Shown here piece by piece: positions 50,565-62,524 of a DNA stretch of 64,000 nt. A program made the position numbers and the translations under genes. This DNA comes from Taenia hydatigena (taxonomy: Eukaryota; Platyhelminthes; Cestoda; Cyclophyllidea; Taeniidae): NCBI GenBank assembly GCA_036345935.2, contig JADWOT020001226.1:1-64000 (forward strand). The letters are read 5' to 3'. Under the pieces are notes generated by a model. It saw nothing but the letters and a program-made list of their open reading frames with translations. It searched no databases and was not told the origin of the DNA. Every line of letters starts with the position of its first letter. Position 1 is the first letter of the stretch.

Positions 50565-51770
50565 GTCTAACAGACTACGGTCTGTATGCATTTGTGCTTG
50601 CGAGCTGGACTGTAGGCGCAGGTGTTCACGGCGAATCGGTGATGGCTATTATCTCTCCACTCGATAAAATTTGATGTTACTGAAAAGTGTTTAGAAGAAA
50701 CTTCTTGAAAGCCGTAAGCGTTAGTGAATCATTGCTGAATTACCTCCCAATTGGAAATGCGACGTGACGTACATGAACATTATGCTTTCCCTTCTTATCC
50801 TTCTTATTTAATAATTTGGCTCAGGCTCTTTGAGGTTAGCACCAGGTATTGGCGTCGACAATTGGCTGAGGAATGCAAAAGAATGGTTGATTCGAAGGCT
50901 GCATCGGTAAAGGCGAAGCATCGACTGACTATTGCGGGGCTTGTTCATCGTAGGTAGGGGCTCGTATTGTAGATCGAAATGATGTGGTGATAATAATGGC
51001 TTATGAAGTGGCGATAGTGTTTTCTTGCTTATGCAAAGCACCTTGGTTGAAGTTCTCACTCTTTCACTTTTTTCTATTTGGTTAACGATTGATAATAGAC
51101 ATGGCCTTAATAATCGTTAAGCATTTTGTCCTCGTTCAACTGCCTTCGGGTGAAGGCGCTTACGATCATCTGGATCTGTCGTAGGCAGGCGTTCCTGCTC
51201 CCCTCTATGGGCAAGTTTGCCTACGCCTTCAGATGTTGCTACGCCAAACAGCCTTCCTAAGGCTTTTTATTTGAAGCCAATTCCTTTGAGCTATTTCGAA
51301 TCGAGGTGATATTTATGCTTTGTCATCTCATTGCAAGCAATGAAACGCGCCTTTCCTCTAGCAGCAAGTGGTCTATTTTGGTTAATGGCGAGTTGTTTTC
51401 TTTAGAATACTTTTTGCTCAGAATTCAGCAATAATTGTAAAGATAAGGCACAGTTGGTTGGGCGCCACCTCAGTTTGTAAGAGATAACGCTGGAAATATC
51501 TGTGCCTTAATCACTTTTTATGGGTGAACAAGTGTGCACTCCTCACTTTGTCAAGTGCCGGTTAAAGTGGTTATTCCTTCGATATGACTGATACTTTTCA
51601 CCACAATGCGGGCACAGTACAAACCACTTCTTATGCGGTGTAATTCAGTCTTCTCCGGCTCCAGTTCCTTGTGGCTGCCGAGTTACGCAAAACCAATCTC
51701 ATTGCAGTGGCGTTCAGTGCAAACTAAAAGTATCTCCCCTAGAATGAATCTTGTGGGAGCATGCTTTTAG
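50565..51770 (+). repeat. Dispersed repeat, copy P2 (partner 17320-18180)
   Basis: Contains the P1 blocks in the same order: 'ccactcgataaaatttgatg', 'gtgtttagaagaaac', 'cgttagtgaatcattgctga', 'gacgtgac', then 'gggtgaaggcgcttacgatc', 'gtaggcaggcg', 'ctaaggctttttatttga', 'cgcctttcctctagcag', 'tctcattgcagtggcgttca'. About 290 bp near 50780-51070, including a short arginine-rich open frame ending at 50957, have no counterpart in P1. Confidence 0.6.
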
Positions 51771-54700
51771 TTTTTATGCAATCTGTACAGTTGCCTCTTC
51801 GAAATCATCTTTGGAATTAGCGTTGCTGTAGAATGTGCTATTTGTAAGGGATTTATCCAAAAGCCAAATCTACTAACCAGTTCATCTACCCAATTCATTT
51901 CCTAATACGAATGTATTTTTGGCCACCAACTGGGGTTATTTTTGTGTCACTGTGTTGAGGGAGATGCGCCTAAGGCTATCTCAAGCTTCCCAAAATGGAG
52001 CATAAGGAAAACCATTCAGCAATTCAGTTCACTCATCTGTATATTGGTCCCTTAGTCCATCCATCCTGAATCCAGTCTTCTATCTAGTTATTGGTCAATT
52101 CACTTTCGCAAGGCTTCTACATTACTTGGAGACGTTTGAAGGCAAATGAATCTAGAAGCGGCGCTAAAACATAGGTCAAGCAGTTGGCAGGTTAGAAGCA
52201 TATATGAGAATTTTGGCTTTTAATTTTATGTTACAGCAGTGCGGACAGATTCATTGCTGGAGGATCACGGAGAGTAGCGGGGTTCGAAGCATGTGCGGAA
52301 CTTGCGTCATTCAATGCAGCACCGCAGGCTATGCACACTTGGCTGCCGGAGAAGCTGGAGGCAGCCTAATGCGAACATGCTGCCTCAACTGCCGCCAGGC
52401 CGAACTTAGGCCATCGCCACAGAATTTGAGACGAGGGCGGCTGAGATCCTAGTAATGACTACTGCCTTCTGCCCCCTATTTTCGTAGGCTTTTGTTGCTC
52501 TCCTAAGTACCATTTCATCAGGCTCAATCCTCGGCCACTTAATATCATTACATCCCTTTTCCACATACCCACCTATTATGTCTCCCATACTTCTATTTCC
52601 TTTCATTTAATAATTTGCATGGATGTAATGTTTACAGTTTCGTTTGTCAACTCACCAATCTGCTTCATCCGCTGGATATTTTTGATTTTGATCAATCCTT
52701 TTTTTCGGATCAAATGATTAGGTGGGGTTTGTTTTGCATTTTTCGACAATTCTCTTGGTCTAGATGTGTGTTTTGAGATTGTCTTAAGGTTTCTTCCATT
52801 GGAAGCAACGGTCTACGTGCAGAGGCTGGAAGAGGTTGATATGTTATAGGTATGCGCAACTTCTACTAACCCAGTCGTACGTGACCCACTTGCCTAGTCC
52901 CTTGGAACTGCAAATGAGTTCGCCCTCCTCCACTGTACCTTCGTTGGGTGGGTCGTCGATGGATGAAATAGATGTGCGTTCTGCCCGAAAACTGCTCTTT
53001 TTCGACTTCTTGGGGGCTGGAAAAGGCTGAAGGCGCTACGTCGCTCTTATCAAGAAACTCGTGTCCTTTAAATGTGCTTTGTAGGCCAAAGACAGGAAAA
53101 AAGATTTGGTCTGATTGTGGACTAACGTGGTCACTTCCTAGAGCCTGGGACGCTCATGTCTTAGATATTTCGACCAAGCCATCCCATATCTAATTTCAGC
53201 TTATAATAAAGTTGTCCAGAAGCAACCGACCTTCTCCTAGTAAGGGTAGAAGAAGGGAAGAGTCGTCTATACTGGTGGCAGCGTTGGCAGACCTTCTTTA
53301 CTTCAAAATAGGCATGAACTTTGGAGAGTGGGAGGAAGTCGTAAAGTTAAACATCCGCTTATATCCACAGTGGCAGCGAATCTCGCTAATCTCCAGGCTC
53401 TTTGACAAGCGCTTTTATCAGTAGCGATTGATTCAGGGGGTCTCTACTGACTCCAGCCTTGACCAGTGCTGCAAGATGTTGGCTCAACTTGTCATTGACC
53501 AGCGGTCAAAGGTCAGGTGACGATGATGATGCGTAAGCTAGGACCCTGTAACTCCTAGCAGAACGGGCTTTTAGGGATAGCCCACTAGAGAGTGACTAAC
53601 TGGGTGGCAATTCAGTTCAGAGCGGAAATCCGAATGTGATGTAGCATTAGGAAAACACTGATTAATATGAGCTATGCCTGCAGGGACGATCCGTGTCTAG
53701 ATTTGAAGAAGTTGTGATATTTGTGAAGAATGGGTAAGAAACGTTGTTGTTACACCCTTTTAAAAAATGGAGTGGAATGCAAATAGGTAAACAAACACCG
53801 TATCTGCACGCATGCGTGTAACTAGTGATTTACTTGTATTCTAATTCTTAAAAACACAATCATTTGGCCATACGTCGTAAATGGAATGCGTCGCGTACTG
53901 TTTAATATAAAAAGTAGATACATATAATGCGTGTAAATTCTAAGATATAGGTCTACTCTAGATCGTATATTCTGTTAAGCAAAGCATGTCTTTAAGTTAA
54001 TCATTTTGCTTAGCATTTCCAAGGTCATTAGCGGTAACCGCTTTCCACCTCGCCGGTAAATAGGATCACTTACGGCACCAAAATATCATGAATTTTGGCG
54101 AAATGGTTCACATTTTTTGGAAACATATCTTAATTACTAGGAAGCGCTTCATGGAAACGGCATTGTTGGTCTTCAAATCCACAAGAATGTGTCACCTCTG
54201 GCTGGTGCATAACTTACCATGCATGGGATTTTTAGCAATGGATTTGAAATCAGAATCTCGCCTATAACATTGTTTTGCGCATAACTCAGGTAAAACTGGG
54301 CTGTATTTCGTGGTTTATTATCGTGCTTCTCATGCGTAAATTAACAATAGCCAAACATGAAACATCTCGATTTTGCCCTTTAGACCCGAAAATTTAATTA
54401 ATAATGCGCGGCAAACTTCTTAATTGCAAGTTTCTGCGACAAAATGCCCATAAAATACATCTAAAATGCTGGCCAATCAAAATTACTTAGCAGCTTTGAG
54501 AAATACATTTAATCACCAACGAGCTACTCACTCTGTTTCACCACAGTAGAAAAGATTTGGATCAAATTGGATTTTGACTTGTGGTTTATATCATTGCATG
54601 CATGTGAAACAACGGCAAATCAGCTAAAGCACTGTGCGCTTTGTGTTTGTCCCGTTTTGGTTTAGAACTGACCCTAATAAGATACCGGCTGATGGCTTTT

Positions 54701-57695
54701 TAGGGTGCCGAGGAGGTGAGTCTCCTGTTAAACTACAGCATCATGTCTTGTTGCTGTGCAAAGAGTGTGTTATGATGAAAAAGCAGTGGATGCGTGTTAA
54801 ACAAACTGCGTCATATCCTTTGCTCTAATCTAGAAATAATTAAGATTATGCATCAAATTTTAGGTTACTTTCGCACCTGTGAAGTGCAGTTCGATCGTAA
54901 GACATTTAATATTTAAAAATGACCGCAGTGTAGTATGAATGAATTCACTGGGCAAACCAAGATAACATAAGCGCATAGCTGTGACCCACTTTCCAGCTCT
55001 TCGACAGTTTTTTCAATCTCATGCTTAGCTGTTTTTTGAAATCCTGATGACCATGAGATTTCCCGTGTTATAAAATAAAATTTGGACATAACTGATGATT
55101 AAGAGCCTGTTTTGGAAAAGTGAGCTCAAATAGCACAAGTATATAGATCTGCACCGTATTTCGCCCGTCTGAAATTTGAATTGATCATTGAGCAACATCT
55201 TACCCTAGCCCCCGTGGTGACTCTAAGAAAATTAGGGTATTGCTAATGATAAAAGTGCCAAGTTTGGTACAAGAGATTGATAATGCAACCTGATGGGACT
55301 GGAAGAGTGATCAAAGCGATACCAATGGTGGTGATGATGACAGAGGTGAAAAAGTCTAATCTATTCACTTAGCTATTGATTCATCTGTAATAATAATTTA
55401 GTTGAAAAGTTGGCAATACATTGAGGCTGACGTATCACAGGTCGGGACCTAATTGCACTTATGTGATGATCAACGTATGTGCATAAATTTTTCAAGCAAA
55501 TAATTGAGGTTCAGAATCCGAATCACAAAGTTACTTTTAATAATTCATCAAATGCAGATGTCTTTGTTGATTTTTTTCGACACTTACCTAATCTTGTTGT
55601 TTACTTTTGTATTCATTTAACATGCTCTTTATAGCGTGTTCTCAAAAGAAAATTTTGGGAGCATAGTAAGTAATTTATCCAAAATCTTATAGATTACGAA
55701 ACGAACTTTAGGCGCCGTTAAAATGCTGCCTGTATGATAGCAATGGCATGAAAAATTCGTCGAATTCTTATAAAGCGATCAGTCGACGAAGTCTCATAGG
55801 AAGCTTTATCTAGGACAAATGCAGACCAATGAAAGCAAATGACAAGTGCTTGCATTGGCGTAGGCTGCTATTTATCTATTCAGTTATGTATTTATGCCTT
55901 TATTTTGTATTCCTCTTTTGCCTAACATATAGTTAACCTCCAGGATGTAAACTAATGTTTGAAGACAAACTTTTATAAGCACCAGATCGCTGTCAGACAC
56001 CACTGCTCTATACTCGTTCCATTTACTCACTTGGTTAACGTATACAAGGCCACAGTTGCCGTCCAGCAGTCCTTGTGAATCAATTGACGCAACTTTTTGG
56101 TGTATCCACCAATAACATGCTTAGGCGTTTAAAGTTTATGCACTCGACCTTTGGAGCATTGCATAACATAGGTAAAAACAATAATAATAGCGATTCTGTC
56201 CCATTTCAGACGTCAATGAGGATCTTTTTTATTTCGTCGAGGAGTTTATGGAGTAAAAAGTGGAGCATTTTTTGTAGAGGCATCACCAGGGTAGGACAAT
56301 CCCTCTTTGATATGCTATATTTGCTGGTATAAACATCGCAAAGGGCAACAGGCTAGGAAAAGTTGCTCTTGAACTAGTCGCTGTTGCAATTGCAGATGAA
56401 CTTACCAACCATTGGCAAAGTTGGTTGTTTATAAAGTAAAGTAGAATATTCGTGAATGGAGAAGAGTTTGTGTGCCAAATAAAAAGCTTAAGTGCTTTAG
56501 GCTTGAGCGATAAAAGCGGATACGTAAGGCTGAGGAATATAAGAAAGGAAAGTAGATGAGCGCAAATTGAGTAGTGCATTTTTAAGAAAAATGGACAAAT
56601 TTATGGAGCAAAACTATTCTTTTTCTTCAGACCATTGCGTTCCCTTCTTATCAATGCCATTATGCAAATAATTTACCCATTTCACTCCTGCTTTTGCTTT
56701 CTTTCTTCCTAATTATCACCCTTCCGTGTTACCATCTTCACTCTACTTCTAATTTTCTCTTTACTGATCCTTCGTAGCTAAAAATTTGTCTTTTTGGTAG
56801 TAATACAAGGATACTGTGATTATGCGTAAACCTGATGCACCACTTGAATTTCTTAGGTGTTTCCTTTCCCCTCCTTTGCTTACTTGCGCATTCGAATAGC
56901 CGTTAATGGTGAAGCAAGCTTATTTCAAAATCTCTAATTAATTCATCCAGTCATGCTATAGGATACAGAGCATTAGAGGCAGAACTTGTCAAAAAATGAG
57001 GCAACAGCCTCGAGATGTCCATTCGACGTCACTTTTCGATGCTTGGCAGGAACAATGGCTGAATATATTGAGGAGCGATGTCTAAGCACACATTACCCAT
57101 GCAGTCCATAAGGTCTTAATCATTTGTTTGCCATGCTTCAGCAGTTGAACACTCAAATGCACGCGAATTTTAGCCTATCTTGAATCCGCCGGTCGATGAG
57201 CCGGCTGAACCGCCTTCTTGCCATCTAAATCCGACTAACTCTGCACAAAAAGTTCCAGCATTGCAGTCAACCTAGCGAAAAGGTAAGTCTGTTAGGCATT
57301 AATTAGAATTCTCACGGCAGCTTTTAATCATAATTGCATTCTGTCGAGTTACCTTTTCCAACTAGCGTTATTGCGCACTTTAATACTGCCTTGAATAGTG
57401 GTCATACAAAGAACCCCCACTTTGGAACGCTTTGTACACTTAGTGGTAAGTCGCGATCACAATCACATCCAAGTGCAGATTAACGGTTTTGGATGGAGGT
57501 TAAGTGTCTCCCCTGGCTTAAATACCATCTTCGCTAAACTTAGTGGACATGGAATTGCGTGTTCCACCACTTTCGACTACTCACCTTGCCTCCCGCGACA
57601 TCGTTTTTACACCATCCAGTTATTCGTCACTACCTCAATTTCGGTTTGTTATCTGGTTAAATTCGGTCTACTTTTCATCAACCGCCCGTGTCGTC
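51771..57695. other. Long stretch without a supported gene
   Basis: No RNA gene or repeat recognised. Open frames with some protein-like character: 52606-52406 (-, 66 codons from ATG), and 52972-53424 (+), one frame with a single stop (TAA at about 53191-53193) followed by acceptor-like 'atctaatttcag' and a basic, then acidic, product. None has a recognised motif. 53.5-57.4 kb is AT-rich and shows nothing. Confidence 0.45.
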
Positions 57696-57699
57696 TCCT

Positions 57700-58080
57700 C
57701 TCAGTCTCTCTCTATACCACCATCTTCCAACTCTCCCGTTCAAAATGCCAATGGGCCAAAAGAGACAGCATAGCTGAGAGTAGAGGGAAGTTACCCCACA
57801 ATTTTCTCAGACTCTGCTCCCTCTTGTCCTCTTCCTCCTTTCCTCATTCGCATGCGTCGTCGTATCTGCACCATCATAACTGGTATCCCACTGTGCTTTA
57901 CTTACAAAGGTAAATTCATGGGTAGTGACTGTAAGTGTGTCGCTTGTTGGAACCGCATTCCTTCCACAAAGTTGATTCCTACTTACGCCATTTAAGCAGA
58001 TGGTCACAAAAGTAGGTGCATTAAGGAATACGGGAACAAGCAGAAGAATGAGGGGAGAAAATAAAGAACTTTACTTCCTA
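57700..58080 (+). repeat. Pyrimidine-rich repeat, copy X (partner 58715-58975)
   Basis: Aligns by eye with copy Y: 'atgggccaaaagagac..agagggaagtt', a pyrimidine-rich block with 'tgtcctcttcctcc', then 'gcagatggtcacaaaag' and a purine-rich end 'gaggggagaaaataaagaac'. The 171-codon frame at 57398-57913 runs into it and is explained by the pyrimidine bias. Confidence 0.4.
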
Positions 58081-58714
58081 ATTTATTATTGTAGACGTCT
58101 CACCTTCACCCCTCACCCAACTAGTCCTTCGTCCCTTTTGGATAACTAACCATATTACTTCCTCTCCACCAGAAAGGAAACCATCAAGCCATTGTTCCCC
58201 CCGATACCTGGCAACAATTGGCTTCGAACACATCTTTGCTAGCTCCACAGCAATCATTAGGGAGTGGCTCACCAATTTTTTAGTTCCGGTCTCGCATCGT
58301 TCTAATCGTTCCTAAACGTCCAAAAATCATTTGCCTCAAAAAGAAGCATCAGAAGTACAATGGCGCGAAAAGGCAGTCTCGATATGGTAGTGCGTTTGAT
58401 TCAAAATACATTGGTATTGGTGGTCATTCTTATTTTCTCGCTTCCTATACATGCAGCATAATGCAAAGAATTCAACGAAAATGAAGAGGCACAGACCCAA
58501 GTGAATCCAACTCTTGCAAAACCGCCTTCAAGGGATGCTGTCTAAAGCCCACACCAGACGGCGCTAAGAGACACCACGTGGCACGCGCTGCTAATCTGTT
58601 TACACGTGTCAGATTAGAACTGCTCCTATTACTCATTTTGTTTTGCCACGCTGGCGTCCCTACTATTAAGGTATTTGTCAGCGCCCTCCTCCTGATTTAT
58701 TTATTCTCGCCTTT

Positions 58715-58975
58715 AATCTTCTTTCCATCCACCACTTCCGTCACTCCCACAGACGTCAGAGGGCCAAAATAGAGATATCGTGGAATTTAGAGGTAAGTTG
58801 TGCTACCGACCCCTCATCTTTTCCTCTTCAGGCATGTCGTTCACAAAAAATGTCTTCCATCGAGCCCAGTCTGCCATATTTTACGCAGTCACGTGGCTAG
58901 GTAAGTGAATGTGTGGATGAATTTAGGAAAAAAACTGTAAAAAGGAGGAGAAACTAAAGATACTGCACTAGGGCA
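58715..58975 (+). repeat. Pyrimidine-rich repeat, copy Y
   Basis: Counterparts: 'agggccaaaatagag..ttagaggtaagtt', 'atcttttcctcttcagg', 'gcagtcacgtggctagg' and 'aggaggagaaactaaagata'. Similarity is patchy, so the relationship is tentative. It lies directly before the left arm of the inverted repeat at 58990. Confidence 0.4.
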
Positions 58976-58989
58976 TCGTGTGGAGACAT

Positions 58990-59800
58990 CGTACGGTGCC
59001 CATTTTTAATCTGCCTTTCTTTCTCAACCTCTCTCCTTCCATGTCTACGGCTTCGCACCTCTTGACCTCCATCTCAAGCTTTCCTTTGTCTTTTCCAGCA
59101 GAACATTCATGTTTCTTTGCTCCTATGGAAGAAATTGCATGCACTAATTACTGTCTTTATTAAATCAAGGCAATAATTCGTCCAAACATAGAATTAAAAA
59201 TGCTCTTTATAAACGAACCTTTGTCACCTTAACAGCAAACCTCCTGAGTGAGTTACTGAGTTTTCTAGCAAATTTCTACTCTGCCTTACGACTTCTCTGC
59301 CGCTCTCACCTTTCATATTCTAAATATGGACTTAAAATCACTAAATAAGCAGCAGCACCATGAGACCTTCTTAAATATTACAGCACAGTACGCAAGACTG
59401 AGCTTGGCTGCATCTGACTAGACTGGTCTATATTCAGAACAGACTGGCTTCGTTACCTAGACTAGATTATGACAGACTTGGATAAAATAGGAAAGATGGT
59501 GGTGGACAAGGCTATTTGACCTATCTTCCATGCTGCATCCTTAAAGGCGCCTTACACATTGCCAATGAAGTCAACCCCTGCACTTTAATTTGGCCCACCC
59601 AATAGAGTTGACGCAAATCCATATCATGTGAACTGAGGTCTGATTTTCCTTTCCCGCAGATATTAAAGATCAAGGCACACATGTAAGAAGTAGGCCTAAT
59701 GACATCTTTAAAATGGATGGAGAATTGCTAACCGTTCTATTGCCACACATCAGCCAATCGTTGCTGAGCGTCTCCTTCGTTTTCCATTAAGTCTAATAGG
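58990..59800 (+). repeat. Left arm of a large inverted repeat
   Basis: Two blocks match the reverse complement of 60750-61325. Block 1 (about 58992-59145): 'gtgcccatttttaatc', 'cacctcttgacc', 'gaacattcatgt', 'gctcctatggaagaa'. Block 2 (about 59640-59800): 'cccgcagatattaaagatca', 'aatgacatctttaaaatgg', 'gtctccttcgttttcc'. Between the blocks this arm has about 490 bp against 240 bp in the other arm, so one has gained or lost sequence. Reading frames are interrupted in both arms. Confidence 0.65.
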
Positions 59801-60230
59801 CTCCCTATTAGTGCACATCGCATTTTAACTTGCGATATGCTCTCCAGGCGTTTAACTCAACCGGAAAAGGGGAGTGAGTACACCCTGCATTGCAAATTAT
59901 TACCTTTGTTTTTCACCTTTGTTGACACGGTAAAATCTCGCTCCTCTGTCTCTCCAACGCCTCCCTCACATTCCCCCCCCTTTGAATCCAGACAATTCTT
60001 CCCTGCCTGCTACTTCTACTCCATCATCTGCCCGCGCTCTCCGTGTAAGCCTCTTTTCACCTCCTCACTAGCCCCATCCGTGATTGTGGCATGATTGAAT
60101 GATACGATGACTTTTAACCCAAGCAACGCTAATCTCAATTTCGTCTACTCCTCCTACTTACCTCTTCGCAAGCGAGGATGAGCATGTTGCTCCAATTTCT
60201 CACTTTGTGATTTGTAGACCGATATGAATC

Positions 60231-60515
60231 CTACCTGCCCACCTTACTGCTTAATCCTTTTATTCTTCTTGCATAGAATGCCTTTACCTGACGCCTCACA
60301 ATAACGTGCAAGAATGAGGATCCCGCTTCAAACAGCTTGCTTGTTCCTATTGTGCAACCGCACCTGTCTGTCTGTTTACCCAAGTTTGTGTACATTTTTT
60401 CGTTCACTTTTATTTCCAACCTTTTAAAGAGTCGCCTTAATTGGTAGGAAAATGCGAGTGTGCTTATCCTCTCCTCCCAACTTGTCTCTTTAGCCGACCA
60501 AGTCAAAAGTTCCAT
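60231..60515 (-). CDS. Unknown open frame in the spacer of the inverted repeat (94 aa)
   Basis: Not recognised. It starts at ATG 60515 and runs 94 codons to TAG; the product is basic, with a C-terminal run of Arg and Lys. Within it 'cgtcag|gtaaag' matches a splice-donor consensus, so the true exon could end about 28 codons before the stop. It sits in the roughly 950-bp unpaired centre of the inverted repeat, where an element's own gene might lie, but no transposase or reverse-transcriptase motif is visible. Length alone does not exceed chance. Confidence 0.18.
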   Translation of the reverse strand: MELLTWSAKETSWEERISTLAFSYQLRRLFKRLEIKVNEKMYTNLGKQTDRCGCTIGTSKLFEAGSSFLHVIVRRQVKAFYARRIKGLSSKVGR

Positions 60516-60749
60516 TCTGAGTAGAGTAGGACCTTCTGTTGTCGTTCGTCAGGTGGCTAGTTAAACTCAACTAGCCTCAACCTCAACTCATTGCTCACCT
60601 ATCAGCTAACTTCATAACCTTTTATCACATTTTTCCTTCACACGGCCTCTCAATTGCCCATGCTATTTTAAAATGGAGTAGACACGACCAATGGAACCGG
60701 CAAAAATCTCATGTCATGCAAGGACAATCTGTTTTCTGTGGGACGCAAT

Positions 60750-61325
60750 ATGGGTGAGCGTACGGAACGCATTAGGAGACGAAGGAGGCCCTCACTGACG
60801 ATGCGTTTATATGGGGCATGAGAAGAGAGGCGTAGACAGGAGGAATGCTCTCCACCCATTTCAAAGACGTCATCAGACCCACATCTTATGTGCCTCCCTT
60901 GACCCCTAATATATCTGCGAGAAAGAAAGAGATGATCTCAATTTTAAATGGCATGGATTTCTGTAAAGCTGACTAGTCGGAGACCAAGGCTGGCTCCAAC
61001 GGAAATATGCAAGGCACCTATGGGGATAGCGCATACATAATAGATAAGAAATCGGTAGCCTACCACTAAAGATTGCTATTGAGGCAACCAAGGTGCATTT
61101 CTAATGTGCATTCCTAATCCTATGCTTAAAATAAATATTGTTTTGCATTGCGAAAGGAAATGATGGTCTATGCGTTTCTTCGATGGGAGCAAGACGACAT
61201 GAATGGTCAGCTGAATGAGACGGAAGAACGGTTAAGATAGCGGCTAAGAGGTGAGGAGCCGCTGGATTGAAGGGATTTTGGGCATAGTTGGACAAAAGAG
61301 GATTGCGAATGGGCACTGTAGGGTG
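60750..61325 (-). repeat. Right arm of a large inverted repeat
   Basis: The reverse complement carries 'gtgcccattcgcaatcc', 'cacctcttagccg', 'gaccattcatgtcg', 'gctcccatcgaagaaa' and then 'ctcgcagatatattaggggt', 'gatgacgtctttgaaatggg', 'cctccttcgtctcc', in the same order as the left arm. A minus frame of 63 codons (60859-60668) starts within block 2; the equivalent left-arm frame is stopped, so conservation of a protein is not supported. Confidence 0.65.
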
Positions 61326-62207
61326 ACTTTGCGCAGTGCTGTGGTGCAGTGCTTTTTATTCCTTCCCATCTTCCCGCCACATTGTTCTAAACTTACTCAG
61401 CTGTCCGCTCGCCCAGATATGTGGTTACACTTTAAGGAAATTGTCCTAATGATGAGTTAAGCAGTTCTGTCGCATTTCCATTTTAATAAGTTTGCTCAAT
61501 CTGGAATGGCTAACTTCCAAGCATGACATATAAAGTAGTTTTTAAAGAGCTTGATATAGTTTTTTTGATTTGGACTAAGTGATACGATGCGATATTGCGT
61601 TGCCAAAAGCCGGAAGGCTAAAAAGCATTGAGACAACTTTAAAAGGGGCGTCGGTTAGGGGTGTCACAGAAATTAACAGACCACCTTAATAAAACGCTTC
61701 ATCGCCGGCAAAGAAATAGCTCTTAACACTGCACTGACTTCAAGGTATGTGCGATTTTATTCACAACATTGTAACCGTAGATATAATCGCACTTCGCTGT
61801 CCAAATTTGTTCTCTCTTAAAGTTCTATTCATGCGAAATTTTGCAAGGAGCGTTATGAATGCGTGGTAATGGTGGCGTTGCGTGCCTCTCCGTGTACACT
61901 CGCGTAATCCAAGTGCTACCTCAACTGTGATATTAAAAAGCCCTCTGGTGACGGACGACAAGAACTAACAATTTATGTTCGGATCGCTGCAGGATTTGTT
62001 AATGCGATTGGTGCGTCAATGCAAAATCCTTGCATACACTTTAGTTTGCCGACATAAAATATAGTTCCATAGTATGGCATCAACGGAGGCAGTGCTCAAG
62101 GACTTCCGAGTTACTGAACAACCGCAAATTATGCGAATGAACTCGTATTCATGATTTTGTCGACTGCTGCGCCTCTGACATCTCTTACTTACCCCTCACC
62201 CAAACAG
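61326..62207. other. Unassigned sequence
   Basis: No gene, RNA gene or repeat recognised. 61961-61761 (-) is a 66-codon frame without support. Confidence 0.5.
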
Positions 62208-62524
62208 GCAATGATGGCGAAGCCCTGCATGATGCTATCCACATTAGAGCTAAACAGAATAGCATGATTTAAGAGAAATCTTTATCAAATCACTCAGTTG
62301 TGGTGTTGGGTGTGGAACATGGTAAGGTTGAGCAATTCCTAGCTGCTAAGGAAACAAAGACTTCTTTGAAGACTAATCTTGTGGCCCCTTCTAAGCCCCA
62401 GGTAAGGTTCAGGAAAGATGACATTGAAGAGACCTTATAGGTACTTGCCATGGCTAAGCTACGGGAGAAAGTTGGACTCAATTCAGGCAACTTAACGCTC
62501 CAGTTAGACACCCATTATTATTAA
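62208..62524 (+). pseudogene. Decayed coding exon, one frame kept across two stops
   Basis: Not recognised. After an acceptor-like 'cttacccctcacccaaacag' (ends 62207) one frame runs 105 codons to TAA at 62522-62524, with stops at 62270-62272 (TAA) and 62438-62440 (TAG, one change from CAG). The product is rich in Lys and Glu with alternating hydrophobics (for example 'EHGKVEQFLAAKETKTSLK' and, after the second stop, 'LAMAKLREKVGL'), as in soluble helical proteins. A donor-like CAG|gtaagg at 62402 offers a shorter exon without the second stop. Caution: the minus strand is open over 62511-62290 (73 codons, hydrophobic and serine-rich), so strand assignment rests on composition. Confidence 0.3.

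Noticed and set aside
52204..52452. Cysteine-rich open frame on the plus strand
   Set aside because: Cysteine spacing matches no zinc-finger or secreted-toxin scaffold I know, and the opposite strand is open over part of it.
57398..57913. 171-codon open frame, second longest in the window
   Set aside because: It lies in a pyrimidine-rich tract where stop codons are rare, its product is serine-, leucine- and phenylalanine-rich, and it runs into a repeat copy (X).
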